Assembly (NCBI RefSeq): GCF_001653335.1 | Contig: NZ_CP015079.1 | Location: 2,232,001-2,296,000 of the forward strand | Source of the DNA: Nocardioides dokdonensis FR1436 | Lineage (GTDB): Bacteria > Actinomycetota > Actinomycetes > Propionibacteriales > Nocardioidaceae | Length of the DNA stretch: 64,000 nt | Reading direction: 5' to 3' | Shown here: piece after piece, positions 17,226 to 26,118 of the stretch | How positions within the stretch are numbered: the first letter of the stretch is position 1 | Layout of the letters: every line of letters starts with the position of its first letter | Notes under the pieces: model-generated | Databases searched by the model: none | Seen by the model: only the letters and a program-made list of their open reading frames with translations | What the model was told of the DNA's origin: nothing | Translations under genes and position numbers: made by a program

Positions 17226-17305
17226 CGTGACGCCCCCAAGGGGACGAGGGGCCGGGTCGGTCCCGGTGGTCGGGAGACGGCCGCGTCACGCCGGCGCGGG
17301 CTGCG

Positions 17306-17311
17306 TAGCGT
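17306..17311 (+). promoter_or_regulatory. -10 box of dienoyl-CoA reductase-like gene
   Basis: TAGCGT ends six bases before the GTG at 17318; no Shine-Dalgarno is visible. Confidence 0.6.
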
Positions 17312-17317
17312 CCGCGC

Positions 17318-19441
17318 GTGGCCACGACTCGTACCAGCCCGGACTTCTCCCACCTGCTCGCCGAGGGCCGTCTCGGCCCGGTGACCCTGTCGAACCGGGT
17401 GCTGCTCGCCGCGATGGACATGAACCTGTGCCACGACGGTGAGATCGAGCAGGGCGACATCGACCACTACGTCGCCCGCGCCGAGGGCGGCACCGCGATG
17501 ATCATCACCGGCGCGTGCGCCGTCGCGTTCCCCCACGGCACCGCCAGCATGCACGAGCCCGGCCTGTCGGAGGACCGCTTCATCCCGGGCCTGACCGCGC
17601 TCGCCGACGCCGTGCACGCGGCCGGCAGCAAGCTGTGCATCCAGATGACGCACCACGGCAAGGTCGGGCGCGTCGACATGGCCCACGACCGGCCGCTGCT
17701 GGTGCCCTCCGCGCCCCGGTCCGCCTACGACATGAGCGCCCTGGCCGACAACACGCCCCAGGAGCTGATGCGGATGGCCACGGCCTCCCAGGGCAAGCAG
17801 GCCACCTACAAGGAGGCCACCGAGGAGGACATCGCCTGGCTGATCGAGTCGTTCGCCGACGCCGCGCGTCGCGTGCGCGAGTCGGGCGCCGACGCGATCG
17901 AGGTGCACTGCGCCCACGGCTACATCCTCGGAGGCTTCCTCTCCCGCGCCGACAACCACCGCACCGACCAGTGGGGCGGCGCGTTCGAGAACCGGGCCCG
18001 CCTGCCTGTCGCGGTCGTGCGCGCGGTCCGCGAGGCGATGGGTCCCGACATGGCGCTGCTGGTGCGCATCGCCGGCAAGGAGTTCGGTGAGGAGGACGGC
18101 CTGACCACCGAGGAGGCGATCGCCGCCTCGAGGCTCTTCGAGGAGGCCGGCGCCGACGCCATCCACGTCACCGGCTGGGGCCGCAACCCGTTCCAGAACT
18201 TCCTCGACGGCCCGCTGCCCAACAAGCTCGGCGCCTACCGCAGCCTCGCGGCGGCCGTGAAGGCCGAGGTCTCCGTGCCGGTCGTCGCCGTCGGACGGGT
18301 GCTGCCCGCGATCGGTGAGGACATGATCGCCGGCGGCCAGGCCGACTTCGTGGCGATGGGTCGCCAGCTGCTCGCCGACCCCGCCCTGGTCAACAAGCTG
18401 CGCGCCGGCAACGCCGCGAGCGTGCGCCCGTGCATCAACTGCTACGTCTGCGTGGAGCGCAACTTCTTCGACGAGACCCCCGTCTGCGCGGTCAACCCGG
18501 CGCTGGGCAACGAGGCCTCGCTGCCGTTCCCGGGCGTGCGTACGCCGCGCCACGTGGTCGTCGTCGGCTCCGGCCCCGCCGGTCTCGAGAGCGCCCGGGT
18601 CGCCAAGGAGCGCGGGCACCGCGTCACCGTGCTCGAGTCGGGCGACCGCATCGGCGGCACCCTGTGGTTCTCCCAGCTCACCACCCCCGACAACCAGCGC
18701 CTCGTCGACTGGCTGACCCACGAGACGCAGCGTCTGGGCGTCGACGTGCGCCTGGGCCACCGCGCCACCGCCGACTCCGTGCTCGCGCTCGAGCCCGACG
18801 CGGTCGTCGTGGCCACCGGCGCGGTGCGTGCCCTCCCGTCCGTGCCGGGCGCTGACCTGCCGCACGTGCACACCGGTGACACACTGCGCGCCCTGATGAC
18901 CGGCGACGGCGACGCCGGCGGCCAGAGCCACCTGCTGCGGGTGTTCGGCAAGCTCGGCAAGTGGTCCCGCATCACCAACGACCCCGGGCGGATCCGTGCG
19001 GTCACCCAGCGGTTCATGCCGATCGGCAAGGACGTCGTGGTCATCGGCGGCTCGCTGGTGGGTCTCGAGCTGGCCGAGTTCCTCGCCGAGCGCGGGCGCC
19101 GGGTCACCCTCGTCGAGGAGGGCGGCCAGGTTGGTCTCCCGATGGCGATGCCGCGCCGCTGGCACGCGGTCGCGAAGGCCGGCAGCCACGGCGTGACCAT
19201 CCACCGCGGCGCCACCGTGGAGCGGATCACCGAGGACACCGTGCACTTCACCACCGAGGACGGCGCGACCAGCGCCGCCGCCGCCCTCGTGGTCGTGGCC
19301 TCCGAGGTCTCGGCGGCGGCTCCGCTGGCCGACGACCTGCGGGCGCGCGGCGTCGAGGTGCACGTCGCCGGCGATGCCGACGACGTGGGCTACATCGAGG
19401 GCGCGATGCACTCCGCCTGGGCGGTCGCCCGCACGCTCTGA
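17318..19441 (+). CDS. FMN/FAD/Fe-S oxidoreductase, 2,4-dienoyl-CoA reductase-like
   Basis: The 707-aa two-part flavoenzyme has an N-terminal OYE-type TIM barrel (FMN; residues about 8-360) with the active-site region GADAIEVHCAHGYILGGFLS. A cysteine cluster follows (CINCYVC, then a fourth Cys 11 residues on) for a 4Fe-4S centre. The C-terminal part has an FAD dinucleotide fold (VVVGSGPAGLESARV) and a second GG-fold for NAD(P)H (VVVIGGSLVGLELAEFL). The order matches FadH and trimethylamine dehydrogenase relatives. FadH reduces 2,4-dienoyl-CoA in beta-oxidation of unsaturated fatty acids; the substrate here is inferred from architecture only. Confidence 0.88.
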   Translation: MATTRTSPDFSHLLAEGRLGPVTLSNRVLLAAMDMNLCHDGEIEQGDIDHYVARAEGGTAMIITGACAVAFPHGTASMHEPGLSEDRFIPGLTALADAVHAAGSKLCIQMTHHGKVGRVDMAHDRPLLVPSAPRSAYDMSALADNTPQELMRMATASQGKQATYKEATEEDIAWLIESFADAARRVRESGADAIEVHCAHGYILGGFLSRADNHRTDQWGGAFENRARLPVAVVRAVREAMGPDMALLVRIAGKEFGEEDGLTTEEAIAASRLFEEAGADAIHVTGWGRNPFQNFLDGPLPNKLGAYRSLAAAVKAEVSVPVVAVGRVLPAIGEDMIAGGQADFVAMGRQLLADPALVNKLRAGNAASVRPCINCYVCVERNFFDETPVCAVNPALGNEASLPFPGVRTPRHVVVVGSGPAGLESARVAKERGHRVTVLESGDRIGGTLWFSQLTTPDNQRLVDWLTHETQRLGVDVRLGHRATADSVLALEPDAVVVATGAVRALPSVPGADLPHVHTGDTLRALMTGDGDAGGQSHLLRVFGKLGKWSRITNDPGRIRAVTQRFMPIGKDVVVIGGSLVGLELAEFLAERGRRVTLVEEGGQVGLPMAMPRRWHAVAKAGSHGVTIHRGATVERITEDTVHFTTEDGATSAAAALVVVASEVSAAAPLADDLRARGVEVHVAGDADDVGYIEGAMHSAWAVARTL

Positions 19442-19448
19442 CCAGGGA

Positions 19449-20429
19449 TCAGTTGGCGTGCAGGGCGGCGTTGAGGGCGACGCCGTCGCTCCTCCACGCC
19501 ACGGCCTCGACCGCGCCGGAGACCGAGTTGCGCCGGAACAGCACGTTGTCGGCGCCGGACAGCTCGGCGGCCTTGACGACCCGACCGTCCTCGGACGGCA
19601 GGGTCACCTTGGTGCCGGCGGTGACGTAGCACCCGGCCTCGACCACGCAGTCGTCACCGAGCGGGATGCCGATGCCGGAGTTGGCGCCGAGCAGGCAGCG
19701 CTCGCCCAGGGAGATGACCGTGGTGCCGCCGCCCGAGAGGGTGCCCATGATCGAGGCGCCGCCGCCGACGTCGCTGCCCGCGCCGACGACGACGCCGGCC
19801 GAGATCCGGCCCTCGACCATCGAGGAGCCGAGCGTGCCGGCGTTGAAGTTCACGAAGCCCTCGTGCATCACCGTGGTGCCCTCGGCCAGGTGCGCGCCCA
19901 GGCGGACCCGGTCGGCGTCGGCGATGCGCACCCCGGTGGGGGCGACGTAGTCGGTCATCCGCGGGAACTTGTCGATGCCGTACACCGAGACGTGCGTGCC
20001 GCCGGCCTTCATCCGGGCCCGGGTCAGCTCGAAGTCCTCGACGGCGCAGGGGCCGGACGACGTCCACACGACGTTGGTCAGCTTGCCGAAGACCCCGTCC
20101 ATGGAGACGCCGTGCGGGCGCACGAGGCGGTGGGAGAGCAGGTGCAGGCGCAGCCACACGTCGGCCGTGTCGACCGGGGGCTGCTGCAGGTCGGCGATCT
20201 CGACCAGGAGGACCTCCCGGCGTACGCCGCGGGCGTGGTCGCTGCCCTCCAGGTTGGTGAGCTCGGCGGGGGCGCTCTCGTCGCTGTCGGGACGCGTCCC
20301 CAGCCGCGGCTGCGGGAACCACGCGTCGAGGACGGTGCCGTCGTGGGTGACGGTCGCCAGCGCGTGGCCCCAGGCGGGGCCGGTGGTGCGGGTCGGGGTG
20401 GTCTCGGGGGCGGTGTCGGAGGCAGTCAC
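19449..20429 (-). CDS. dapD: Tetrahydrodipicolinate N-succinyltransferase DapD
   Basis: DapD transfers succinyl from succinyl-CoA to tetrahydrodipicolinate, the step before DapC in lysine/DAP synthesis. The 326-aa sequence has the actinobacterial N-terminal domain, then a left-handed beta-helix of hexapeptide repeats (residues about 170-290, such as [21 protein letters not shown]) and the conserved [15 protein letters not shown] start at the GTG reading VTASDTAP because TAGGGT lies seven bases upstream; longer frames would place the promoter inside the gene. The trimer binds CoA between subunits. It converges on the flavoenzyme gene with a seven-base gap. Confidence 0.94.
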   Translation of the reverse strand: MTASDTAPETTPTRTTGPAWGHALATVTHDGTVLDAWFPQPRLGTRPDSDESAPAELTNLEGSDHARGVRREVLLVEIADLQQPPVDTADVWLRLHLLSHRLVRPHGVSMDGVFGKLTNVVWTSSGPCAVEDFELTRARMKAGGTHVSVYGIDKFPRMTDYVAPTGVRIADADRVRLGAHLAEGTTVMHEGFVNFNAGTLGSSMVEGRISAGVVVGAGSDVGGGASIMGTLSGGGTTVISLGERCLLGANSGIGIPLGDDCVVEAGCYVTAGTKVTLPSEDGRVVKAAELSGADNVLFRRNSVSGAVEAVAWRSDGVALNAALHAN

Positions 20430-20436
20430 GTGGCCC

Positions 20437-20442
20437 ACCCTA
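20437..20442 (-). promoter_or_regulatory. -10 box of dapD
   Basis: On the minus strand TAGGGT ends seven bases before the GTG at 20429, giving a leaderless dapD mRNA. Confidence 0.65.
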
Positions 20443-20596
20443 GGAAAGACGACGCGCCGCTGTCGCACCGATCCCCGGGCGTGGGACCGGTCCGGGGTGC
20501 TTGGCGGCAGTGACGCGAGGACCTACCCTGGTCAAGCCTGCTCGGGGGGAGCCGGTCGGCACCGACGACGTTCGTCGGCGAGGGAGTGGCACTCGC

Positions 20597-21571
20597 ATGG
20601 CTTCGACGTCGGTGCACCGTGGGGACAGGCCCGGGCCCGTCCGCGGTCGCAACCGGGAGCTGGCCATCCTCGAGGTCGTGGTCCGCGAGGTGCGTCCCGC
20701 GGTGGTGCTCGGTCGCGCCGGCGTCGGGGTGAGCACGATCCTCGACGAGGCGGCCCGCCGCGCCGCCCAGGACGGCGTCCGGATCGGGCGGCTGCGCCCG
20801 CGTCCCTGGGCCTCCTCCCCGCTCGACCTGGTCGACACGCTCGAGCCGATGCTGGAGGGGCGCGACAAGGTCCTGATCGTCCTCGACGACGCCGACCTGT
20901 GCGACCCGGCCCAGCGTGCCGAGGTGGTGCGCCAGTGCCAGCGCTCCCGGGCCCCGCTGCTCGTCGGGGCCCACGGTCCGGTGCCGGAGGTCGCCGACGG
21001 CCGCGACTGCACCGTCGTGGACCTGGGCTGCCTGGAGCGCGCCGCGGTCGCCGACGTGGTGGGCGACGCCCTCGGTGAACGGCTCGACGGCGCCTCCGCC
21101 CTCGTCTCGGCCTACCACCGCGCCAGCGCCGGGAACCCTGCGGTGCTGTGCGCGATCCTCGACGACCCCGACCTGCGATCCCAGTTCGACGCGGCACGGC
21201 ACCTGGCCGACCCCAGCGACGTGGCCCGGTCCCTGTCCGAGGCGCTGCCGGCCGCCGTACGCCGACGCCTGGGGGGCCTCGACCCGCTGGCGCTGCTCGC
21301 GGTCGGGGTCAGCGCGGTCGCCGGGCCGCTCGCCCCGGCCGGCGTCGTGGAGGACGCCGTCGGCCCTGCCGCCCTGGCCCGCGCGGTGGACTCCGGGGTG
21401 CTGGTGCACACCCCCGACGGGACCCCCGTCTTCCGCCACGGTGCCGTGCGTCGCCTGGTCCTCGAGGAGCTGGCCATGGAGGTCCACACCGACGTGCGCC
21501 GGCGCCTGCGTGACGCCGCTCGGGCCCACGGGCTCACGGTCGTCCCCGAGGACGTGCTGGCCGTCGGCTGA
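20597..21571 (+). CDS. AAA/STAND-like ATPase domain protein with altered Walker A
   Basis: The 324-aa soluble protein looks like the ATPase core of LuxR-type (LAL) regulators: GRNRELAILE at the start, a P-loop-like GRAGVGVST, a Walker-B-like VLIVLDDADLCD, and helical C-terminal parts (RHGAVRRLVLEEL). The Walker A lysine is missing (GVGVST rather than GVGKST), and there is no C-terminal HTH, so ATP hydrolysis and DNA binding are both doubtful. I prefer the ATG at 20597, after a GAGGGAG stretch, over a GTG at 20501. It may be a truncated or repurposed regulator, possibly a nucleotide-independent scaffold. Confidence 0.7.
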   Translation: MASTSVHRGDRPGPVRGRNRELAILEVVVREVRPAVVLGRAGVGVSTILDEAARRAAQDGVRIGRLRPRPWASSPLDLVDTLEPMLEGRDKVLIVLDDADLCDPAQRAEVVRQCQRSRAPLLVGAHGPVPEVADGRDCTVVDLGCLERAAVADVVGDALGERLDGASALVSAYHRASAGNPAVLCAILDDPDLRSQFDAARHLADPSDVARSLSEALPAAVRRRLGGLDPLALLAVGVSAVAGPLAPAGVVEDAVGPAALARAVDSGVLVHTPDGTPVFRHGAVRRLVLEELAMEVHTDVRRRLRDAARAHGLTVVPEDVLAVG

Positions 21572-21590
21572 GTCGACCTGGGACGGATGC

Positions 21591-21606
21591 TGTCAGTCGA
21601 CTGACA
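21591..21606. promoter_or_regulatory. Perfect 16-bp palindrome, putative operator
   Basis: TGTCAGTCGACTGACA is a perfect inverted repeat about 96 bp before the solute-binding protein ATG, followed by a second short dyad GTCA-TGG-TGAC at about 21623. It could be a repressor site for that gene or, less likely, a terminator of the upstream gene. Confidence 0.5.
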
Positions 21607-21702
21607 AAACCCGGCGGCGGTGTCATGGTGACGTCGATCACCCGATCTCGCGGACCGTGGTGGTCGTCCTCGACTGTTCCTTCTTGCCCCAGGAGTCCTT
21701 TG

Positions 21703-23322
21703 ATGTCACCCCACCTGCGCCGGCTCCGGCTCGGTTCCCTGGCCCTCGTCGGCGCCCTCGCCGTCTCCGGCTGCACGTCCTCCGCCGAAGAGGAGGGCAG
21801 CTCCGATAACACCTCGGGCGGCCAGCCGAAGAGCGAGATCTACACGACCGGCATGGTCGGCGTCGCCGACGGTGACACCGAGCCTGTCGAGGGCGGGACC
21901 CTGACCGTCGCGGAGTACTCCGAGATCCGCACGCTCGACCCCACCAAGAGCTACGCCAACGGCGCTGCCGGCGGCAGCGCGATGGGCGCGATCTACGACA
22001 CGCTGGTCCGCTACGACCACGAGTCCCAGACCTTCGAGCCGCAGCTGGCCGAGTCGTTGACCACCGACGACAACATCGTCTGGACGCTGGCCCTGCGCGA
22101 CGGCGTCGAGTTCGCCGACGGCACGCCCCTCGACGCGCAGTCGGTGGTGGACTCCATGAAGTACTACACCGACAACTTCGCCTACCAGGCGCTCACCCTG
22201 ATGGCGAACCTCAAGTCCAGCAAGGTCGTCGACGACCGGACGGTCGAGTTCACCCTGCAGCGCGAGTGGGCGACCTTCCCCAACATGCTGGCCGGCGGCC
22301 CGGGCATGATCCTGGCCCCCGCGGCGTACGACGACGTGTTCGACTTCGAGCCGATCGGCGCCGGCCCCTTCGAGCTCGAGACCTACGCCGAGGGCGAGGA
22401 GCTGGTGCTCAGCGCTCGTCAGGACTACTGGGGCGAGGGCCCCTACCTCGACGAGCTGCGCTTCGTGTGGCTGGGCGGTGACGACGCCAAGCTGGAGTCG
22501 CTGACCAGCGGCGGGGTGGACACCGCGTTCATGCGCGGCCCCGGGCCGGTCGAGCAGGCCATCGACGAGGAGTTCGCCGGCATGATGTTCGCGACCGGCC
22601 TCGGCACCCAGATCTGGATCAACAGCCGGGAGGGACGCCCGGGCGAGGACCCGCGCGTGCGTCGCGCGGTCGCCCTGGCCATCGACCCCGAGGTCTACCT
22701 GCAACGGGTCACCGACGGCGCCGGCGTGCCGACCAAGGAGATCTTCCCCGACGCCTCACCGTGGTCGACCGGGGTGCCGCCCCTGGAGACCGACCCCGAC
22801 GCGGCCCGGGCGCTGCTCGAGGAGGCCAAGGCGGACGGCTTCGACGGCACCGTCCGCTACCTGCACGGCGCAGATGGCCCCGGCACCGCCGGTGGCGTCG
22901 CGGTGAAGGCGATGCTCGAGGACGTGGGGTTCACCGTCGAGAACGAGGCGCTGCGCAGCGTCTCCGACCAGATCCAGCGCCTCTACATCGACCACGACTA
23001 CGACCTGGCCGTGGCCGCCCTGAGCATCCCCGACGAGGACCCCTACTCGCGCCTCATCGGGGCGCTGCAGAGCTCCTCGCGCCAGAACACCAGCGGCTTC
23101 TCCAACTTCGAGATGGACGCCCTGCTCGCCGACCTCCAGGCCGCGGCGACGCCTGAGGAGGGCATCGGCACGATGACCAAGATCGAGCGCCTGTGGCACG
23201 AGAAGGTCCCCGGTGTCGGCCTCGCCGCCGGTGGCACCTTCCAGGCCTGGAACGACAACGTCCACGGCATGGAGCCGACCAGCGAGACGATGTTCCTCTA
23301 CGACCGGGCCTGGGTCGACTGA
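21703..23322 (+). CDS. ABC transporter substrate-binding lipoprotein, family 5
   Basis: The 539-aa lipoprotein has a signal peptide and lipobox (LAVSGC), then the SBP_bac_5 fold of peptide/nickel binding proteins: GGTLTVAEYSEIRTLDPTKSY, LVRYDHESQTFEPQLAESL, and a late region of ASPWSTGVPPLETDPDAARALLEEA. It captures an oligopeptide-like ligand outside the membrane. AGGAG seven bases before the ATG supports the start. No matching permease or ATPase genes lie beside it, so it must use a transporter encoded elsewhere or act as a sensor. Confidence 0.9.
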   Translation: MSPHLRRLRLGSLALVGALAVSGCTSSAEEEGSSDNTSGGQPKSEIYTTGMVGVADGDTEPVEGGTLTVAEYSEIRTLDPTKSYANGAAGGSAMGAIYDTLVRYDHESQTFEPQLAESLTTDDNIVWTLALRDGVEFADGTPLDAQSVVDSMKYYTDNFAYQALTLMANLKSSKVVDDRTVEFTLQREWATFPNMLAGGPGMILAPAAYDDVFDFEPIGAGPFELETYAEGEELVLSARQDYWGEGPYLDELRFVWLGGDDAKLESLTSGGVDTAFMRGPGPVEQAIDEEFAGMMFATGLGTQIWINSREGRPGEDPRVRRAVALAIDPEVYLQRVTDGAGVPTKEIFPDASPWSTGVPPLETDPDAARALLEEAKADGFDGTVRYLHGADGPGTAGGVAVKAMLEDVGFTVENEALRSVSDQIQRLYIDHDYDLAVAALSIPDEDPYSRLIGALQSSSRQNTSGFSNFEMDALLADLQAAATPEEGIGTMTKIERLWHEKVPGVGLAAGGTFQAWNDNVHGMEPTSETMFLYDRAWVD

Positions 23323-23339
23323 CCCGTAGCCCGCTCGTC

Positions 23340-23371
23340 GTGCCGGCTCGCCCCTCGGGGCGGGCCGGCAC
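23340..23371. terminator. Bidirectional hairpin terminator
   Basis: GTGCCGGC pairs with GCCGGCAC, with an inner GCCC/GGGC stem and a CTCG loop. It lies between the convergent solute-binding and AtoE-like genes and is followed by a short T-containing stretch. Confidence 0.75.
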
Positions 23372-23383
23372 GTCTGTTCCCGG

Positions 23384-24766
23384 TCAGCTGCCCAGCCCGA
23401 CCAGGAACAGCGTGGTGCCGAAGACCAGGCCGGACGCGATGAGGGTGACCATCGTGTAGCCGAGGATGTCGCGGATCTTGAGCCCCGAGATCGCCAGCAC
23501 CGGCAGTGCCCAGAAGGGCTGGATCATGTTGGTCCACTGGTCGCCGTACGCGATGGCCATGATCGTGATGGACGGGTCGACCCCGAGCCGGCCGCCGGCG
23601 TCGAGCATCACCGGGCCCTGCACGGCGAACTGCCCGCCCCCGGACGGCACGAAGAAGTTCACGACCCCGGCGGAGAGGAAGACCAGCACCCCGAAGGTCG
23701 AGGGGCCGGCGGTCTCGACCATGAAGTCGGAGAAGACGGTGATCAGGCCCGAGGTGGCCATGATCCCCATGATCCCGGCGTAGAGGGGGAACTGGAGCAG
23801 GATCTCGCCCACGTTCGAGGCGGCGTTCTTGACCAGGCCGATCAGCTCGAGCGGGCTGCGCACCAGCAGGAAGATCAGCGCCAGGAACGTCCAGTTGACG
23901 ACGTCGAGGGTGGCGGTGCCGCCGTCGGAGTAGTGGACGACCAGGTAGGCGACCAGTGCCAGGCCGACCAGCAGCGTGGGGATGCGGCTGGCGTCGACCC
24001 GGTCGGCCGGGGTGACCACGTCGTCGTCGATGACCGGGCCGTCGTCGAACTGGGCCTGCGGCTTCAGCTCGATGATCTTGTCCCCCCCGCGCGGGGCCAC
24101 CAGGGCGAGCCCGATGCCCACCACGACGATGGTGGCGACGATCGCCACGATGTTCCACCAGGCGAAGGTGGTCTCGCTGATGGGGATGGTCTCGCCGAGC
24201 TGCTCGGCGATGAATGAGCCCTCGGTCGCGGCCGTCAGGGTCCCGGAGCCGGAGTAGCCCATGTGCCAGATGACGTAGCCGGAGTAGCCGGCCGCGACGA
24301 GCATCGGGAAGTGCAGCCTCAGCCCCTTCTCGCGCCCCTGCTTGGCCACCTCGACGGCCAGCAGCACGCCGACGACCAGGCCGAGGCCCCAGGTGATCAG
24401 GCACGCGACGGAGGCGACCAGGAACACGAAGAGGTAGCCCTGGAGCGCGGTCTTCGGCAGTCCGCCGAGCCTGCTCAGCAGGGCGCGCACCGGGCCCGTG
24501 TTGGCCAGGGTGTGGCCCAGCAGGAGGATCAGCGACATCTGGGTCATGAAGGCCAGCAGCCCGGACAGCCCGTCGCCCCAGCCCCTGACGACGTCGACCG
24601 GGCCGGTGTCGGTCATGAGCAGCGCCAGGAGGGCGACGATGAAGGTCAGGACGATCGCGAAGACCAGCGCGCTGGGGATGAAGCGCTCGACGACGGAGTT
24701 GACGGGGCGCATCAGGGCGGAGAGCCCGGACGACTTCTCTTGGGAGCGGGTGCTCGGGCTGGACAT
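23384..24766 (-). CDS. Short-chain fatty acid transporter, AtoE-like
   Basis: The 460-aa protein has about eleven or twelve transmembrane helices and the AtoE/TIGR00366 hallmarks: RFIPSALVFAIVLTFIVALL near the start, GHTLANTGPVRALL, and a late FFVPSGGGQFAVQGPV followed by GDQWTNMIQPFWALP. Family members take up short-chain fatty acids such as acetoacetate or butyrate. I start at the ATG reading MSSPSTRSQ because a GGAGAG site lies upstream; the longer frame would have no support. No acyl-CoA transferase genes are adjacent. It is convergent with the solute-binding protein gene. Confidence 0.88.
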   Translation of the reverse strand: MSSPSTRSQEKSSGLSALMRPVNSVVERFIPSALVFAIVLTFIVALLALLMTDTGPVDVVRGWGDGLSGLLAFMTQMSLILLLGHTLANTGPVRALLSRLGGLPKTALQGYLFVFLVASVACLITWGLGLVVGVLLAVEVAKQGREKGLRLHFPMLVAAGYSGYVIWHMGYSGSGTLTAATEGSFIAEQLGETIPISETTFAWWNIVAIVATIVVVGIGLALVAPRGGDKIIELKPQAQFDDGPVIDDDVVTPADRVDASRIPTLLVGLALVAYLVVHYSDGGTATLDVVNWTFLALIFLLVRSPLELIGLVKNAASNVGEILLQFPLYAGIMGIMATSGLITVFSDFMVETAGPSTFGVLVFLSAGVVNFFVPSGGGQFAVQGPVMLDAGGRLGVDPSITIMAIAYGDQWTNMIQPFWALPVLAISGLKIRDILGYTMVTLIASGLVFGTTLFLVGLGS

Positions 24767-24908
24767 GACTGGCTCTCCTCGTCCTCGGGGCCGTGCGGTG
24801 GTCGGCGGGCGCTCGTCTGGGTCCGGGCTGCCGTCACCGCAACCTATGGGCGGGGCGGGGTCCCGACAAGGAGCGGAACCGGCGCGGCGCCCGCCGAGTC
24901 CCACCCGT

Positions 24909-25376
24909 ATGCCCTCGCGCCGCGTCGTCGCCCTCGCCCTGCTCCCCGTGCTCGCCTCGGGCGCGCTGGTCGGGTGCGGCGACGATCAGGGCGAGGACCC
25001 CGTGGCGCACGCGGACGTCACCGCCGCCGGCTCCGCCGTGCGGCTCGTGGACCGGTCCGAGGCGGACCTGGTGCTCCACGTCAGCAACCAGTCGTTCGAC
25101 GACGAGCGGGTCGGCCTGGAGATCGCTGTCGACGGCGTCACCGTGGTCGATGACGACTTCCACGTCGGGAGCCAGCACAACTGGGTCAGCTTCTCGCTGA
25201 GCCTGCCCTCGGGCGCCCACGAGGTCACGGCCGAGTCCGACTCCGGGGCGACGCTGCGTGAGCGGTTCCGGGTGCTCGACGGCACCACGCGGTACGCCGT
25301 CATCGACCACTGGGGAGCGGGCGACTCGGCGGAGCTCACGTGGTTGTTCCAGCGGGGCCCGGTGGCGTTCGACTGA
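24909..25376 (+). CDS. Hypothetical lipoprotein
   Basis: The 155-aa protein starts with a signal peptide ending in LVGC (lipobox) and has an acidic linker and a beta-rich domain of about 110 residues (LVLHVSNQSFDDERVGLEIAVDGV). The pattern of short alternating strands suggests an Ig-like or carbohydrate-binding fold exposed outside the membrane. I do not recognise the family. It is divergent from the AtoE-like gene. Its 3' end overlaps the convergent GNAT gene by 41 bp. Confidence 0.75.
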   Translation: MPSRRVVALALLPVLASGALVGCGDDQGEDPVAHADVTAAGSAVRLVDRSEADLVLHVSNQSFDDERVGLEIAVDGVTVVDDDFHVGSQHNWVSFSLSLPSGAHEVTAESDSGATLRERFRVLDGTTRYAVIDHWGAGDSAELTWLFQRGPVAFD

Positions 25377-25935
25377 GCGGTTGTTGCTCGAAGAGGGTCG
25401 GCGCGCCCGGCAGGTCCTCGACGTCGCGCGGCAGCTCCTCTGCGAGGACGTCCATGAGCAGGCCGTCGTGCCACCCGACGCCGTCCGCGTCCCGCTCGTA
25501 GCGGCGCAGGATGCCGACCGGTCGGAAGCCCACCGCCGAGTAGCAGCGGATAGCCGCCTCGTTGTCCGCAGCGGGGTCGATCACGAGGCGGTGATGACCC
25601 TTGACCTCCACCAGGTAGCGAGCCAGCGTGGCCACGCTGTCGCGGCCGACGCCGCGACCGTGGAGGGCAGGGTGGATGAAGACGTCGATCGAGGCATGCC
25701 GGTAGTCGGGTTCCTCCTCCTCGGCGTACTGCACCAGCCCGCGCACCGTGTCGTCGACCAGCACGGCGAAGCGGGTCGCCGAGGGGTCGTCGAAGGGCCA
25801 CGCCGGGGAGGCGTCCTCGTCGCGCCAACGCGCTCGTACCGCGGGGGTAGCGAGGATGCGGCGAAGCGCCGGCACGTGGATCGCTGCGACCGGTGTCAGC
25901 ACCACCTGCAGGCCGTGGAGGGTCGGGGACGTCAT
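25336..25935 (-). CDS. GNAT acetyltransferase, AAC(6')-like
   Basis: The 199-aa protein has a single GNAT domain with the acetyl-CoA loop HGRGVGRDSVATLARYL and the following DPAADNEAAIRCYSAVGF, as in the aminoglycoside 6'-N-acetyltransferase branch (AAC(6')-I/II-like). The similarity is to the fold and loop, so aminoglycoside resistance should not be assumed. The ATG at 25935 is seven bases after CAGGCT on the minus strand. The last dozen residues (PPGPAGTTT) are read through the end of the convergent lipoprotein gene and look unstructured. Confidence 0.82.
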   Translation of the reverse strand: MTSPTLHGLQVVLTPVAAIHVPALRRILATPAVRARWRDEDASPAWPFDDPSATRFAVLVDDTVRGLVQYAEEEEPDYRHASIDVFIHPALHGRGVGRDSVATLARYLVEVKGHHRLVIDPAADNEAAIRCYSAVGFRPVGILRRYERDADGVGWHDGLLMDVLAEELPRDVEDLPGAPTLFEQQPLSRTPPGPAGTTT

Positions 25936-25942
25936 CCGATCG

Positions 25943-25948
25943 AGCCTG
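25943..25948 (-). promoter_or_regulatory. -10 box of AAC(6')-like GNAT gene
   Basis: On the minus strand CAGGCT ends seven bases before the ATG at 25935. Confidence 0.5.
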
Positions 25949-26106
25949 CCACGATCGGTCAGGCGTCGGCGACGAGGTCGCGGGCGAACGGGAGCGGGCG
26001 AGGTGGGCGTGCGGGTCGAGGGCTCGGTCATCAGCTCGGCGTCGATCTGGCGGCGGCGTACGACCTGGTCCAGGCGCAGCGTTCGCACCCGTCCGCGAGC
26101 ACCGTC

Positions 26107-26112
26107 TAGCGT
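26107..26112 (+). promoter_or_regulatory. -10 box of P-loop kinase gene
   Basis: TAGCGT ends six bases before the ATG at 26119. Confidence 0.6.
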
Positions 26113-26118
26113 GCTCGC

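Noticed and set aside
25336..25935. Aminoglycoside resistance gene
   Set aside because: The acetyltransferase has the AAC(6')-type loop but no specific resistance motif can be verified by eye, and it sits among housekeeping genes without mobile context. It is kept as a generic GNAT.
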